The notes under the pieces: generated by a model
What the model was told of the DNA's origin: nothing
The model's database searches: none
The model's input: the letters and a program-made list of their open reading frames with translations, nothing else
Assembly: GCF_000744655.1 (NCBI RefSeq)
Contig: NZ_JQMJ01000003.1
Span: 1,054,001-1,118,000, forward strand
Source: Streptacidiphilus rugosus AM-16
GTDB taxonomy: Bacteria; Actinomycetota; Actinomycetes; Streptomycetales; Streptomycetaceae
Direction of reading: 5' to 3'
DNA: 64,000 nucleotides
In this document: piece after piece, positions 8,534 to 16,659 of the stretch
Numbering within the stretch: position 1 is the stretch's first letter
Layout: the number at the start of each line of letters is the position of its first letter
Program-made: the position numbers and the translations under genes

Positions 8534-9514
8534 ATGACGCGTGAATCGGCTGATCACGACAATCAGATGCTCGACAAGCGCGATCAGCGACTGGTCGCCG
8601 CCCTCCAGTGCGACGGCCGACTGAGTGCCGAACGCGCCGCCGAGGTGCTCGGCATCGGGGTGCGGACCGTCCAGCGCCGGTGGCGGGCGCTGCTGGAGTC
8701 GGGAGCGGTCCGGGTGCTGGCCCTGCCGGAGCGACCGGCGTCGCTCAGGGCGACGATGCTGCGGGTCCGGGTGCTGCGCGGCCGGCTCGACACCATCACG
8801 GCGGCGCTGGCCGCGCGGGACGACATTCCCTTCGTCGACGTGTCCGCCTCCGGCGACGAGATCAACGCCGTCCACCTCGCCGAGCCAGGCCCCCGCGACC
8901 GCCTGGTGTTCCGTCAACTCCCCGGCACGCAGGCGGTCACCGCGGTCTCCGCCGCCGTCGTCCTGCACGCCTTCGGCGAGGCGTCGGACTGGCGTCTCGA
9001 CGTGCTGACCCCGGCCGAGCGCGCCGCTCTGACGCCGCGCCCACCCGTGCCCCGGTCCCAGGGCGCGACGGCCGCGGACGCCGAGGGGCTGCTCGGGCAC
9101 CTGGCCGAGGACGCCCGCCTGCCGGCTGCCGTTCTCGCGGCCCGCACCGGGCTGCCCGAGTCGACCGTCCGCCGCAGGCTGGCCCGGCTGGCCGCGGGCG
9201 GGCTGCTGCGCACCATGGTCGCGGTCGATCCGCGCCGTCTCGGCTTCGCGATCGACGCCAACGTGCTGATGCGCGTCCCGCCCGGTCGCCTCGATTCCGC
9301 CGGCCGGGCGCTGGCCGCCCATCCGGCCGTGCACGGCGCGCTCGCGACCACGGGGGAGGCCAACCTGCACGTGGCCGTCTGGTTCCGTGACCTGGAGGAG
9401 TTGTACGGCTTCGTCAGCCGGGAACTCGGGGCGCTGGGCGTCGAGTCCGCCGAGACCGTGATCGTCGGCGAGGCCGTGAAGCGTCCCGGCGTGAACCGCG
9501 TCACGCTGCGCTGA
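8534..9514 (+). CDS. Lrp/AsnC-family regulator, duplicated HTH
   Basis: 326-residue double-domain Lrp/AsnC regulator. The first winged helix is residues 14-60 (DKRDQRLVAALQCDG, then AAEVLGIGVRTVQRRWRAL). An effector-binding RAM-like domain follows, then a second HTH (LAARTGLPESTVRRRLARLA, about 198-218) and a second RAM domain to the end. Such tandem-Lrp proteins are common in Streptomyces and often control adjacent metabolic genes. It diverges from the IMPase-like gene, the likely target. No clear Shine-Dalgarno; GAAACT about 8 nt upstream suggests a leaderless message. Confidence 0.85.
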   Translation: MTRESADHDNQMLDKRDQRLVAALQCDGRLSAERAAEVLGIGVRTVQRRWRALLESGAVRVLALPERPASLRATMLRVRVLRGRLDTITAALAARDDIPFVDVSASGDEINAVHLAEPGPRDRLVFRQLPGTQAVTAVSAAVVLHAFGEASDWRLDVLTPAERAALTPRPPVPRSQGATAADAEGLLGHLAEDARLPAAVLAARTGLPESTVRRRLARLAAGGLLRTMVAVDPRRLGFAIDANVLMRVPPGRLDSAGRALAAHPAVHGALATTGEANLHVAVWFRDLEELYGFVSRELGALGVESAETVIVGEAVKRPGVNRVTLR

Positions 9515-10017
9515 ACCGCCGGGGCCCCTGCCGGGGTGACCCGGCTCACCCCCGACGCGGGAATGGGCGACGAACGTCGTTCGGGTCGCTCCACGCGGTG
9601 CCTTCGGAGCGCGGTGACCCGGCTCACGCGGCTCGGTCGAGCCCGGCCGACCCAGGGCCCACGCTCGTCGCGCGTCGGCGGCTCAATAGAGCCGATTCAT
9701 GAGGTTTGAAACGCTTCCACCTGCTTTGAACAGCAATGCCGTGTCCGTTGTGGTTTGGACCACTTGGGTCGGAAGTCCCTTGCTCGGCCCCCTCGGGGCG
9801 TGTGACGGTGGAGAACGTCGAGCGGTGAACGCGGTCGATTCCACGATCGCGGAAGGGTGCCAGGCGCCCAGGCCGGAGAGCCCCGCCGACGAAGACAAGC
9901 TCGACTGAAGAACCCGTGGCGCGGTGTGTGCGCCGGGTGGGTCGAGATCATCCGCCAGTTCCCCGAGCGGCACCGCCTTGCCTCGCGCAGGTCGTCGCTC
10001 ACGACTTCTGGAGCGAC
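9515..10017. other. 503-bp intergenic leader region before transglycosylase
   Basis: No gene is supported here. It contains two direct copies of GGTGACCCGGCTCAC (9535-9549 and 9613-9627), a small hairpin CGGCTC-AATA-GAGCCG (9679-9694) that may end the Lrp transcript, a relatively AT-rich stretch with TTTGAAACGCTTCCA (about 9703-9719) that could be a promoter or operator, and then about 300 nt of GC-rich, pairing-prone sequence up to the transglycosylase start. Actinobacterial cell-wall hydrolases often have c-di-AMP riboswitches; only a weak resemblance is seen (GGTGGAGAAC ... GCGGTGAACG near 9810-9835). Confidence 0.5.
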
Positions 10018-10614
10018 ATGCGTCTCGCCTTCCGTCACCCTGCCCGCCTCACCGCCGACGTCCTGATGGCCTCCGCCGTCGCCGGGGCCCTGCTCGTCTC
10101 GCAGAGCGGCGCTCCGGCGAACGCAGCGGCCCACAAGGCCCCGGTGAGCGACCGAATACCGGCCCAGGCCCCGAAGGCCGCGGCCAAGCCCGCCGCGAAG
10201 CCTGCCGCCAAGCCCGCCGCGAAGCCGGCTGCCAAGGCTGCCGCGAAGCCCGCGGCCAAGCCCGCCGCGCCCAAGAAGACCTACGGCGACAACCTCAACG
10301 GCTGGATCGCCGAGGCCCGCGACATCCTGGCCGCCCACGGCGACAAGGTCCCCTCCGCGGCCTCCATCCACGCCCGGGCCATGACCGAGTCCTCCGGCAA
10401 CCCGCACGCCGAGAACCACTGGGACTCCAACGAGGCCCTCTACGGCGGGACCTTCGGCCTGATCCAGACGATCCGGCCGACCTTCGCCGAGTGGTCGCTG
10501 CCCGGCCACAAGGACATCTTCAACCCGGTCGACTCGATCATCGCGGGTGTCCGCTACGCGAACGACCGCTACGGCTCCTTCGAGACCATCGCCTACGGCA
10601 AGCAGGGCTACTGA
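10018..10614 (+). CDS. Secreted SLT-type lytic transglycosylase
   Basis: 198-residue exported peptidoglycan-active protein. The signal peptide covers roughly residues 1-37 (LMASAVAGALLVSQSGAPANA). A (A/K)-A-K-P repeat linker follows (about 50-82), then a transglycosylase SLT-like domain: AMTESSGNPHAEN with the expected catalytic Glu, GTFGLIQTIRPTF and GVRYANDRYGSFETI. It likely cleaves glycan strands during growth or germination. Start ATG 10018 is chosen for GGAG 6 nt upstream; the frame stays open upstream but has no site. A long 5' region precedes it. Confidence 0.85.
   Translation: MRLAFRHPARLTADVLMASAVAGALLVSQSGAPANAAAHKAPVSDRIPAQAPKAAAKPAAKPAAKPAAKPAAKAAAKPAAKPAAPKKTYGDNLNGWIAEARDILAAHGDKVPSAASIHARAMTESSGNPHAENHWDSNEALYGGTFGLIQTIRPTFAEWSLPGHKDIFNPVDSIIAGVRYANDRYGSFETIAYGKQGY
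10172..10272 (+). repeat. Coding tandem repeat (AAKP linker)
   Basis: About eight imperfect 12-bp units (GCCGCGAAGCCC and variants) encode the Ala-Ala-Lys-Pro linker of the transglycosylase. Such positively charged linkers usually span the cell wall. Copy number is likely variable between strains. Confidence 0.8.
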
Positions 10615-10752
10615 CCCCGCTGCGCCGAACCGCTCCGCGACGCCGTCCGTCCGCGCCCACGAGGGCGCGGCGGGCGGCGTTCCGCGTTGTCCCCGTCGGC
10701 GTTGTGGCCGTCCGCGCCGCCCGCGGGCGCTACGCTGCCCCCGAACGGAGTG

Positions 10753-10765
10753 TTGTCTAGACCTC
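10753..10765. promoter_or_regulatory. TCTAGA-type palindrome before acyl-CoA dehydrogenase
   Basis: TTGTCTAGACCTC sits about 17 nt downstream of a TACGCT -10 box (10731-10736), so it would straddle or follow the transcription start and could act as a roadblock operator. The same sequence family (TTGGTYTAGACCT) precedes the adenylation gene and the LuxR gene of this locus, and resembles the DasR dre site. Confidence 0.55.
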
Positions 10766-10790
10766 TTGAGCCTCCTGAAGGGACCGCGGG

Positions 10791-11936
10791 ATGCAGCAGC
10801 ACCTCCTCGATCCGGAGCACCGCGACTTCGTCGCCGCGGTGCGCACGTTCATCGCCAGGGAGGTCGCTCCCCATCACGAGAGCTGGGAGCGGGCCGGACT
10901 CGTCGACCGCTCCGTCTGGGCCGCCGCGGGAAGGGCCGGGCTGCTCGGCTTCGACGTCGCCCCCGAGTTCGGCGGTGGCGGCACCGACGACATCCGCTAT
11001 CCCGTGCTGCTCGCCGAGGAGTTGATCAGAGCCGGGGCCACCGGGCTCGGCTTCGCGCTGCACAACGACGTCGTGGCGCCCTACCTCAACCGGCTGGCCA
11101 CCCCCGAGCAGCAGCACCGCTGGCTGCCCGGCTTCTGTTCCGGCGAGCTGGTCTCGGCGATCGCCATCACCGAGCCCGCCGCCGGCAGCGACCTGCAGGC
11201 GCTGACGACGAGCGCGGCGCCGGACGGCGACGCGTACGTGCTGACGGGGACCAAGACCTTCGTCACCAACGGCGTCCACGCCGACCTGGTGATCGTCGCG
11301 GCGCGCACCCACCCGGCCGACCGGCTGCGCGGCGGCCTCAGCCTGCTGGTGGTCGAGCGAGGGATGCCGGGATTCGAGCGGGGCCGCCCGCTGGAGAAGA
11401 TCGGGCGGCACGCCCAGGACACCGCCGAGCTCTTCTTCGACGAGGTCAGGGTGCCGGCGGCGAACCTGCTCGGGCGGCCGGGCCGGGGCGCGCAGCACCT
11501 GAACGAGCACCTCCAGCGAGAGCGGCTCAGCATCGCGGCCGCCGCGGTGGCCGGCGCGGAGACGGTCTTCGCCGAGACGCTGGAGTACTGCCGCACCCGC
11601 ACCGCCTTCGGTCAGCCGATCGGCAGCTTCCAGCACAACAGGTTCGAGCTCGCCGAGATGTCCACCGAGATCGAGATCGCCCGCGGCTATGTCGACCAGT
11701 GCCTGCTCGACCACAACGCGGGCCGCCGTGACGCCGTCACGGCGGCCCGCGCGAAGTGGTGGACGACCGACCTGCAGAAGCGCGTCGTCGACCGCTGCCT
11801 CCAACTGCACGGCGGCTACGGCTACATGCGCGAGCAGTCGGTGGCCAGGGCCTTCGTCGACACCCGGATGATGCCGATCTACGGCGGCACGAACGAGATC
11901 ATGAAGGAGCTGATCGGCCGCTCGCTCGGGGTGTGA
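10791..11936 (+). CDS. Acyl-CoA dehydrogenase family flavoprotein
   Basis: 381-residue FAD-dependent acyl-thioester dehydrogenase. The family features are in order: N-terminal helical domain; AITEPAAGSDLQAL (about 125-138, the flavin/substrate motif); beta-domain TGTKTFVTNG; RTAFGQPIGSFQ (about 267-279); and C-terminal GGYGYMREQ with YGGTNEIMKELIGRSLG. The Glu of YGGTNEI is the usual catalytic-base position. In natural-product clusters such proteins oxidise carrier-bound aminoacyl or acyl groups, for example prolyl-S-PCP. Here it faces the adenylation-carrier gene and probably acts on that or the ACP-bound intermediate. GAAGGG precedes ATG 10791. Substrate is inferred, not shown. Confidence 0.88.
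   Translation: MQQHLLDPEHRDFVAAVRTFIAREVAPHHESWERAGLVDRSVWAAAGRAGLLGFDVAPEFGGGGTDDIRYPVLLAEELIRAGATGLGFALHNDVVAPYLNRLATPEQQHRWLPGFCSGELVSAIAITEPAAGSDLQALTTSAAPDGDAYVLTGTKTFVTNGVHADLVIVAARTHPADRLRGGLSLLVVERGMPGFERGRPLEKIGRHAQDTAELFFDEVRVPAANLLGRPGRGAQHLNEHLQRERLSIAAAAVAGAETVFAETLEYCRTRTAFGQPIGSFQHNRFELAEMSTEIEIARGYVDQCLLDHNAGRRDAVTAARAKWWTTDLQKRVVDRCLQLHGGYGYMREQSVARAFVDTRMMPIYGGTNEIMKELIGRSLGV
11717..11751. repeat. Perfect 17-bp inverted repeat inside acyl-CoA dehydrogenase gene
   Basis: Arms CGCGGGCCGCCGTGACG (11717-11733) and its exact complement (11735-11751) are separated by one base within the coding sequence. The mRNA would form a very stable hairpin here. It may be a coincidence of alanine/arginine codons in high-GC DNA, an attenuator, or an insertion scar. 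Confidence 0.75.
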
Positions 11937-11943
11937 GGGACGC

Positions 11944-13791
11944 TCAGTTCCTCTTCCGCAGCGCGGCGATCGCGGCGGCCGCCTCGCCCACCGTGTCGTG
12001 GTCGAAGAAGACGTCCACCGGCACGTCCACGCCCCACACGGTGTGCATCCGCCCGACGATCTGCATCAGCGTGAGCGAGGAGGCCCCGAGATCGGCCAGG
12101 TCGTCGCCGGGGAGCACCTGCGGCACGTCCAGGACCTCGCGGCAGATCGCACAGACCTGCGCCAGCAGTCCGGTGGGCTCCCCGGACGGGTCCGCAGGGG
12201 CGTCGGCTTCGGCGGCGGTCGCGGGGCCGGTCGGCTCGGGCAGCGCACGGCGGTCGACCTTGCCGTGCGGGGTGAGCGGAAAGGCGTCCAGCGCCACCAG
12301 CAGGCCCGGCACCAGGGCGGCCGGAAGGCGGGTCCGGCCGAAGTCCCGCAGCGCGGCGGCGTCGGGCACGGCCGCGCCCGCCTCCGGCACCACGTAGGCG
12401 ACCAGCACCGACCCGCCGTTCGACCGCTCGTGCACGGCCGCAGCGACGCCGGCCACGCCCGGCATCGCGCTCAGGGCGGCCTCCACCTCGCCGAGTTCGA
12501 TCCGGCGGCCGTTGAGCTTCACCTGGTCGTCCGCGCGGCCGACGAACTCCAGCAGTCCGTCCGCGCGCCACCGGCAGCGGTCGCCGGTCCGGTACATCAG
12601 CGAGCCGTCCGGGCCGCCCGGCTCGGGCACGAAGCGCGCGGCGGTGAGCTCCGGGCGGTCGGCATAGCCGTCGGCCACCCCCGCTCCCGCGATGCAGAGT
12701 TCGCCGACCGCGCCGTCCTCGACCGGCTGCCCTTCGTCGTCCAGCAGGTGCAGCCGGGTGTTGGCGATCGGCGCGCCGATCGAGACGGCGGTGGCCCCGG
12801 GCGGCACCCGCCACAGCGTCGACAGCACCGTGGTCTCGGTCGGTCCGTAGCCGTTGAACAGGCCCGCGAGCCTGGCCCGCAGTTCTCCGGCCAGATTCAC
12901 CCCGAGGTTCTCGCCGCCGATCATGGCGACCATCCGTGGCGCGTCGAAGCCCGCGTCGAGCAGCAGCCGCCACTGCGAGGGCACCGCCTGCATCCGGGTC
13001 ACCTCCCGCTCCCGGATCAGCCGCACCAGGGCGCGCGGGTCGCGCAGTTGCTCCTCCGTGCTGAGCACCAGCTCAGCCCCGGAGGCGAGCGGTACGCAGA
13101 ACTCGGCCATCGAGATGTCGAACCCGGCGGCGGCCATCGCCAGCCAGCGGTCACCGGGGCCGCAGGGCATCTCCGCCGCCAGCTCCAGCACGACGTTGAG
13201 CAGCGCCCGGTGGCCGGTCAGGACGCCCTTGGGCAGGCCGGTCGAGCCGGAGGTGTAGATCAGGTACGCCGGATCGGCCGGGCCCGGATGGGCGTACTCC
13301 GACGCCGTCGCGGCGCCCGCGTCCGGGAGGTCCACGGCGTCGTCCCGGTCGATGGCGACCGCCGGAGGGGCGGACACCGGCAGCCGGGAGGTCAGGTCGG
13401 ACCGGGTGAGGGCGAGGTCCGCCGCGGAGTCGGCCAACAGGAAGGCGATGCGCTCGGCCGGATAGCCCAGATCGACGGGGAGGTGGACGCCGCCCGTCTT
13501 CCAGACGGCCAGCAGGCCGACGACGAGATCCGCGGAGCGGTCCAGGCAGACCGCGATCCGGCTGCCTGGACGGGCCCCCGCGGCCCGCAGCGAGCGCGCG
13601 GCCCGTTCGGCGGCTTCGTCCAACTCCCGGTAGCTGAACCGTCGTTCCGCCCAGCTCAGGGCCGGAGCGTCCGGGTGGGTGCGGGCTCCCGCCTCGAAGA
13701 GGCCGAGGACGGTCGTGGCCGGCCTCTCCCTGACCGGCCCGACTCGTGCGCGGTCGGCGAGTTGGTCCAGTGTCGCGGTGCTCTCCGGCAT
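11944..13791 (-). CDS. Stand-alone NRPS adenylation-carrier didomain
   Basis: 615-residue protein that activates an amino or carboxylic acid as the AMP ester and loads it onto its own phosphopantetheine arm. Adenylation core motifs are YLIYTSGSTGLPKGVL (A3, near 190), FDISMAEF (A4), NGYGPTETT (A5), ELCIAGAGVADGY (A6), YRTGDRCRW (A7), GRADDQVKLNGRRIELGEVE (A8) and a Lys in LTPHGKVDRRAL (A10). The carrier domain has LGASSLTLMQ around 570. My reading of the specificity code is D-I-A-Q-M-G-G-V-L-K, which I cannot match to a known substrate. ATG 13791 is set by GGGGAG 6 nt upstream. No condensation domain is attached; a separate one lies at 21335. Confidence 0.9.
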   Translation of the reverse strand: MPESTATLDQLADRARVGPVRERPATTVLGLFEAGARTHPDAPALSWAERRFSYRELDEAAERAARSLRAAGARPGSRIAVCLDRSADLVVGLLAVWKTGGVHLPVDLGYPAERIAFLLADSAADLALTRSDLTSRLPVSAPPAVAIDRDDAVDLPDAGAATASEYAHPGPADPAYLIYTSGSTGLPKGVLTGHRALLNVVLELAAEMPCGPGDRWLAMAAAGFDISMAEFCVPLASGAELVLSTEEQLRDPRALVRLIREREVTRMQAVPSQWRLLLDAGFDAPRMVAMIGGENLGVNLAGELRARLAGLFNGYGPTETTVLSTLWRVPPGATAVSIGAPIANTRLHLLDDEGQPVEDGAVGELCIAGAGVADGYADRPELTAARFVPEPGGPDGSLMYRTGDRCRWRADGLLEFVGRADDQVKLNGRRIELGEVEAALSAMPGVAGVAAAVHERSNGGSVLVAYVVPEAGAAVPDAAALRDFGRTRLPAALVPGLLVALDAFPLTPHGKVDRRALPEPTGPATAAEADAPADPSGEPTGLLAQVCAICREVLDVPQVLPGDDLADLGASSLTLMQIVGRMHTVWGVDVPVDVFFDHDTVGEAAAAIAALRKRN

Positions 13792-13838
13792 GACTGCTCC
13801 CCGGGCTCGGATGGGCTCGAACGGCCGGAGTCTAAGCG

Positions 13839-13854
13839 GAGGTCTAAACCAATC
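13839..13854. promoter_or_regulatory. TCTAAACC palindrome upstream of adenylation gene
   Basis: GAGGTCTAAACCAATC, read on the gene strand as TTGGTTTAGACCTC, lies about 50 bp upstream of the adenylation ATG. It is the same motif as those before the acyl-CoA dehydrogenase and LuxR genes. An adjacent GGAGTCTAAGCGG (13828-13840) may be a weaker second half-site. Confidence 0.55.
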
Positions 13855-13930
13855 GGGGGCGAACGGAACCGCGCCCCCGGCGCTCAGGACGCCTGTGACC
13901 AGCGGAAACAGCGGCCCGCTCCGGAGCCGT

Positions 13931-13968
13931 CGGTGGACACCTGGGGCCATGGCCCCAGGTGTCCACCG
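13931..13968. repeat. 38-bp perfect palindrome in divergent intergenic region
   Basis: Left arm CGGTGGACACCTGGGGCCA (13931-13949) is followed immediately by its exact complement (13950-13968), with no spacer. It sits between two diverging start codons, where a transcription terminator would be unexpected, so an operator, cruciform or site-specific recombination target is more plausible. Confidence 0.85.
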
Positions 13969-14176
13969 GAAGAGCCTTTCGATCCTGCGGGCCGTCGTTG
14001 AAGGATGGCGTCGACGGCGTGCGGGGAGCGCGCCGACGCCGTGCCGCCTGGGGGATCCATGTCAGCCACTGTCCGAACGCATGCCCGCAACGCCGTGGGA
14101 CCGAAGCCGACGTACGACATGGGCTGGCAGTGACGACGCCCGCCGCGCGTCGCCCGGTCACCGCCGGAGCGAACCC

Positions 14177-15106
14177 GTGACCGCCCTGACCGAGGTCGCC
14201 GACTACGTCCCCGACCAGAGCGTCGAGATCGCCGACCTCGCCGAGGAACTGGGCGTCTCGGCCGCCGACCTGCGGATCTTCCACCGCTACTTCGACCTCC
14301 ACCGGATCCGCCTCGCGCCCGACAAGGACCTGCGCGGCCTGATGGTCGCCGCCGCCGACGCCCTCACCGGCCTGCGCGGCAACGAGCACCGGGTGCGCTA
14401 CGTCCTCGCCGGAAGGACCATCGGTACGGTCGGCCGGGTCTCGAAGAACGCACTCCACGAGGCCTGCGACGAGCTCGGACTCGGCCACGCAGTCGCCCTG
14501 ACCGTCACCGAACACGCCTGCGCCTCCGGGCTGTTGGCGGTCGACCTGGCCGGCCGCCTGCTCGCCGCCGACGGTGACCCTGACGCGCTGGCGCTGGTGC
14601 TGACCGGGGAGAAGGCCACGATCCCCGGCAGCCGCATGATCCCCGGTACCACCGTGATGGGCGAGAGCAGCGCCGCCTGCCTGGTCCGCGCGGGCGGCGG
14701 TCCCGGCGAACTGCTCGGCTACGCCGCCCGCACGCACGGCGAGTACCACCGGGTGACACCGCCCAAGGAGCTCGCCGTCCGGTTCGGCCAGCAGTACCTG
14801 TCCATGCTGGTGGACGCGATGCGCGCGGCCGTCGCGGCGGCCGGGATCGACTTCGCCGACCTGGCGCTGATCCTGCCGCACAACGTCAACCGGTACTCCT
14901 GGAGCCGGGTCTGCCAGCAGCTCGGACTGCCGCTGGACCGGGTCCACCTCGACAACGTGCCCGAACTGGGCCACTGCTTCGGCGCGGACGCCTTCCTCAA
15001 CCTCGCGGACGCGCTGCGCCGCGGCCGTCTCGCGCCGGGGGACCACTACCTGATGGCCGGCGTCGGCCTGGGCGCCACCTTCTCCGCGATGGTGTTCCGG
15101 CACTGA
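14177..15106 (+). CDS. 3-oxoacyl-ACP synthase III family condensing enzyme
   Basis: 309-residue thiolase-fold enzyme resembling KAS III. The expected active-site cysteine is in TEHACASGLLAVDLA (about residue 117), the histidine in ILPHNVNRYSW (about 236), and GESSAACLV is the familiar turn. The third catalytic position, normally Asn in GNxxAAS, reads ELGHCFGADAFLN here, an unusual substitution. It would either condense an ACP-bound starter with a malonyl unit or act as an acyltransferase, as some KAS III relatives do. GTG 14177 has CGGAG 8 nt upstream. A second, cysteine-less relative is encoded at 18377. Confidence 0.82.
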   Translation: MTALTEVADYVPDQSVEIADLAEELGVSAADLRIFHRYFDLHRIRLAPDKDLRGLMVAAADALTGLRGNEHRVRYVLAGRTIGTVGRVSKNALHEACDELGLGHAVALTVTEHACASGLLAVDLAGRLLAADGDPDALALVLTGEKATIPGSRMIPGTTVMGESSAACLVRAGGGPGELLGYAARTHGEYHRVTPPKELAVRFGQQYLSMLVDAMRAAVAAAGIDFADLALILPHNVNRYSWSRVCQQLGLPLDRVHLDNVPELGHCFGADAFLNLADALRRGRLAPGDHYLMAGVGLGATFSAMVFRH

Positions 15107-15246
15107 GGGGGCGCGTCCCCGGACCGGGTCCGTCGTCAGGTGCCGGAGCCGCCTCGCGCTCGACCGCACCCTTCACCGTCTCCGCCACTTCCCGACCCCG
15201 TCACTCCCTTCACCGCTCCCGCGTCACGCCGACGAGAGGAACCGAG

Positions 15247-16659
15247 TTGTCGCACGCAGCCTTTCCCGGATTTCTGGAGGGGGTGAAGCAGGCCTGTACC
15301 GGAGATCCCGGCACGCCCTTCGTCCACCTCGGGAACTTCGGAGTGGAGGACGAGTGGGCCAAGGGCGAGCCGGGCCTGCCGTCGGTCGGCAGCCCGGCCG
15401 GTGCGGCGGGCACCGCCGTCGTCCACCGGATGGACGAGTTCGCGCTGCTGCTCGCCGACCCGACCGACCATGTGGTGCTCAAGGCCGCGCCCGACCCCGA
15501 CCACCTGGACCATCTGAGGGGCCTGGGCATCGGACTGCCGACCGTTTTGGTCCCCGGGGCCGCGTCCGCCCCCGACCCGACCCGCCCGGCCGGCGCCGAC
15601 CTGCTCGACTCGCCGCCCCTGCTGCGACTCCTCGGCGAACTGGCCGCCACCGGAGCCAGGCTGCTGCCGCACGGCATGTCGGCGGTCGAGGAGCGGATCT
15701 GCGCGGCCGCCGCCCTGCCCTCCGCGCTCCCGTCGGCGGAGGTCGCCAAGGCCGTCAACAGCAAGATCTACAGCCGCCGGGTCGCCGACGAGCTGGGCAT
15801 CCGTCAGGTGCGCGGATGGGAGTGCGACACCGTCGGCGCCTTCGAGGCCGCCGCCCGCGCGGCCGCCGCCTCGCTCGCCGCCGGGTGCAGGATCGGCGTC
15901 AAGGACGCCTACGGCGTCTCCGGCCGCGGCATCGCAATGATCGACCGGGTGGAGCGGCTGGACCAGCTGCTCCGCAAGCTCGTCCGCCGCGCCGAACGGA
16001 CCGGCGACGACCGGCTGGCCCTGGTCGTGGAGGAGTGGGCGGACAAGGCCGTCGACCTCACCTGCCATTTCACCCTCGGGCAGGACGGCTCGGTGCGCTT
16101 CGACTTCGTCAAGGAGGCCCTGATCGAGAACGGCGTCAGCGTGGGCCACCGGATGCCGGCCCGATTGGCCCCGGCGCTGGTCGACCAGGTCGAGGAGTGC
16201 GTCGCCGCCCTGGGCAAGCGTCTGGCCGCCGACGGCTACCACGGTGTGGTCGGCGTCGACGCGATGGTCGAGCAGGACGGCCGGCTGCTGCCGGTGGTCG
16301 AGATCAACGCCCGCAACAACATGGCGACCTACCAGAGCCGCCTCCAGGAGCACCTGCTCGACGCCGGGTCCGTCGCCCTGGCCCGCCAGTACCCGCTACG
16401 GCTCCACGCACCGCTCCGCTTCGCCGAGTTGCGCGCCCTGCTGGACGGCCTGCTCTTCGACCCGGCCACGGCCACCGGTCTGCTGGTCACCAACTTCGCC
16501 ACCGTCAACGCCGCCGCGACGGCCGCCTCCGACCGGGCCTTCCCCGGCCGCCTCTACGGCCTGGCCGTCGCCCGCTCGCAGACCGGGGCCGACGCACTGG
16601 ACACCACCGTCGCCCGACGGCTCGCCGACGCCGGAATCGCCCAGAGGAGCCACGCATGA
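15247..16659 (+). CDS. ATP-grasp amino acid:ACP ligase, BtrJ-like
   Basis: 470-residue ATP-grasp protein. The N-terminal pre-grasp region (HLGNFGVEDEW near 28) is followed by the ATP-grasp fold. GVKDAYGVSGRGIAMIDRV (about 218-236) is the nucleotide loop, VVEEWADKAVDLTCHF the hinge region, and VVEINARNNMATYQ (about 350) the Mg-binding ExNxRxN motif. In butirosin biosynthesis, BtrJ ligates glutamate to the ACP BtrI before decarboxylation by BtrK. The adjacent decarboxylase and ACP here make the same job likely. Translation starts at TTG 15247, with GAGAGG 8 nt upstream. The 3' end overlaps the next gene by ATGA. Confidence 0.8.
   Translation: MSHAAFPGFLEGVKQACTGDPGTPFVHLGNFGVEDEWAKGEPGLPSVGSPAGAAGTAVVHRMDEFALLLADPTDHVVLKAAPDPDHLDHLRGLGIGLPTVLVPGAASAPDPTRPAGADLLDSPPLLRLLGELAATGARLLPHGMSAVEERICAAAALPSALPSAEVAKAVNSKIYSRRVADELGIRQVRGWECDTVGAFEAAARAAAASLAAGCRIGVKDAYGVSGRGIAMIDRVERLDQLLRKLVRRAERTGDDRLALVVEEWADKAVDLTCHFTLGQDGSVRFDFVKEALIENGVSVGHRMPARLAPALVDQVEECVAALGKRLAADGYHGVVGVDAMVEQDGRLLPVVEINARNNMATYQSRLQEHLLDAGSVALARQYPLRLHAPLRFAELRALLDGLLFDPATATGLLVTNFATVNAAATAASDRAFPGRLYGLAVARSQTGADALDTTVARRLADAGIAQRSHA

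Larger units (their letters stand above)
13792..14176. other. Divergent promoter region between adenylation and KAS III genes
   Basis: 385 bp without a credible gene. It carries a TCTAAACC palindrome half-pair at 13839-13854 and a 38-bp perfect palindrome at 13931-13968. A second stretch of inverted sequence, ACGGCGT ... ACGCCGT, lies near 14018-14045. Short frames on both strands lack ribosome-binding sites and were not accepted. Confidence 0.6.

Noticed and set aside
9700-9990. Firm c-di-AMP (ydaO) riboswitch call
   Set aside because: The conserved blocks are only loosely matched and the pseudoknot stems could not be drawn; kept as a low-interest finding.
10791-13791. Pyrrole pathway (prolyl-PCP oxidation) assignment for adenylation plus acyl-CoA dehydrogenase
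   Set aside because: The arrangement is suggestive, but the specificity code I read does not look like a proline code, so no substrate is claimed.
13884-14180. Small frames on both strands in the adenylation/KAS III gap
   Set aside because: No ribosome-binding sites, overlap with the long palindrome, and no recognisable sequence.
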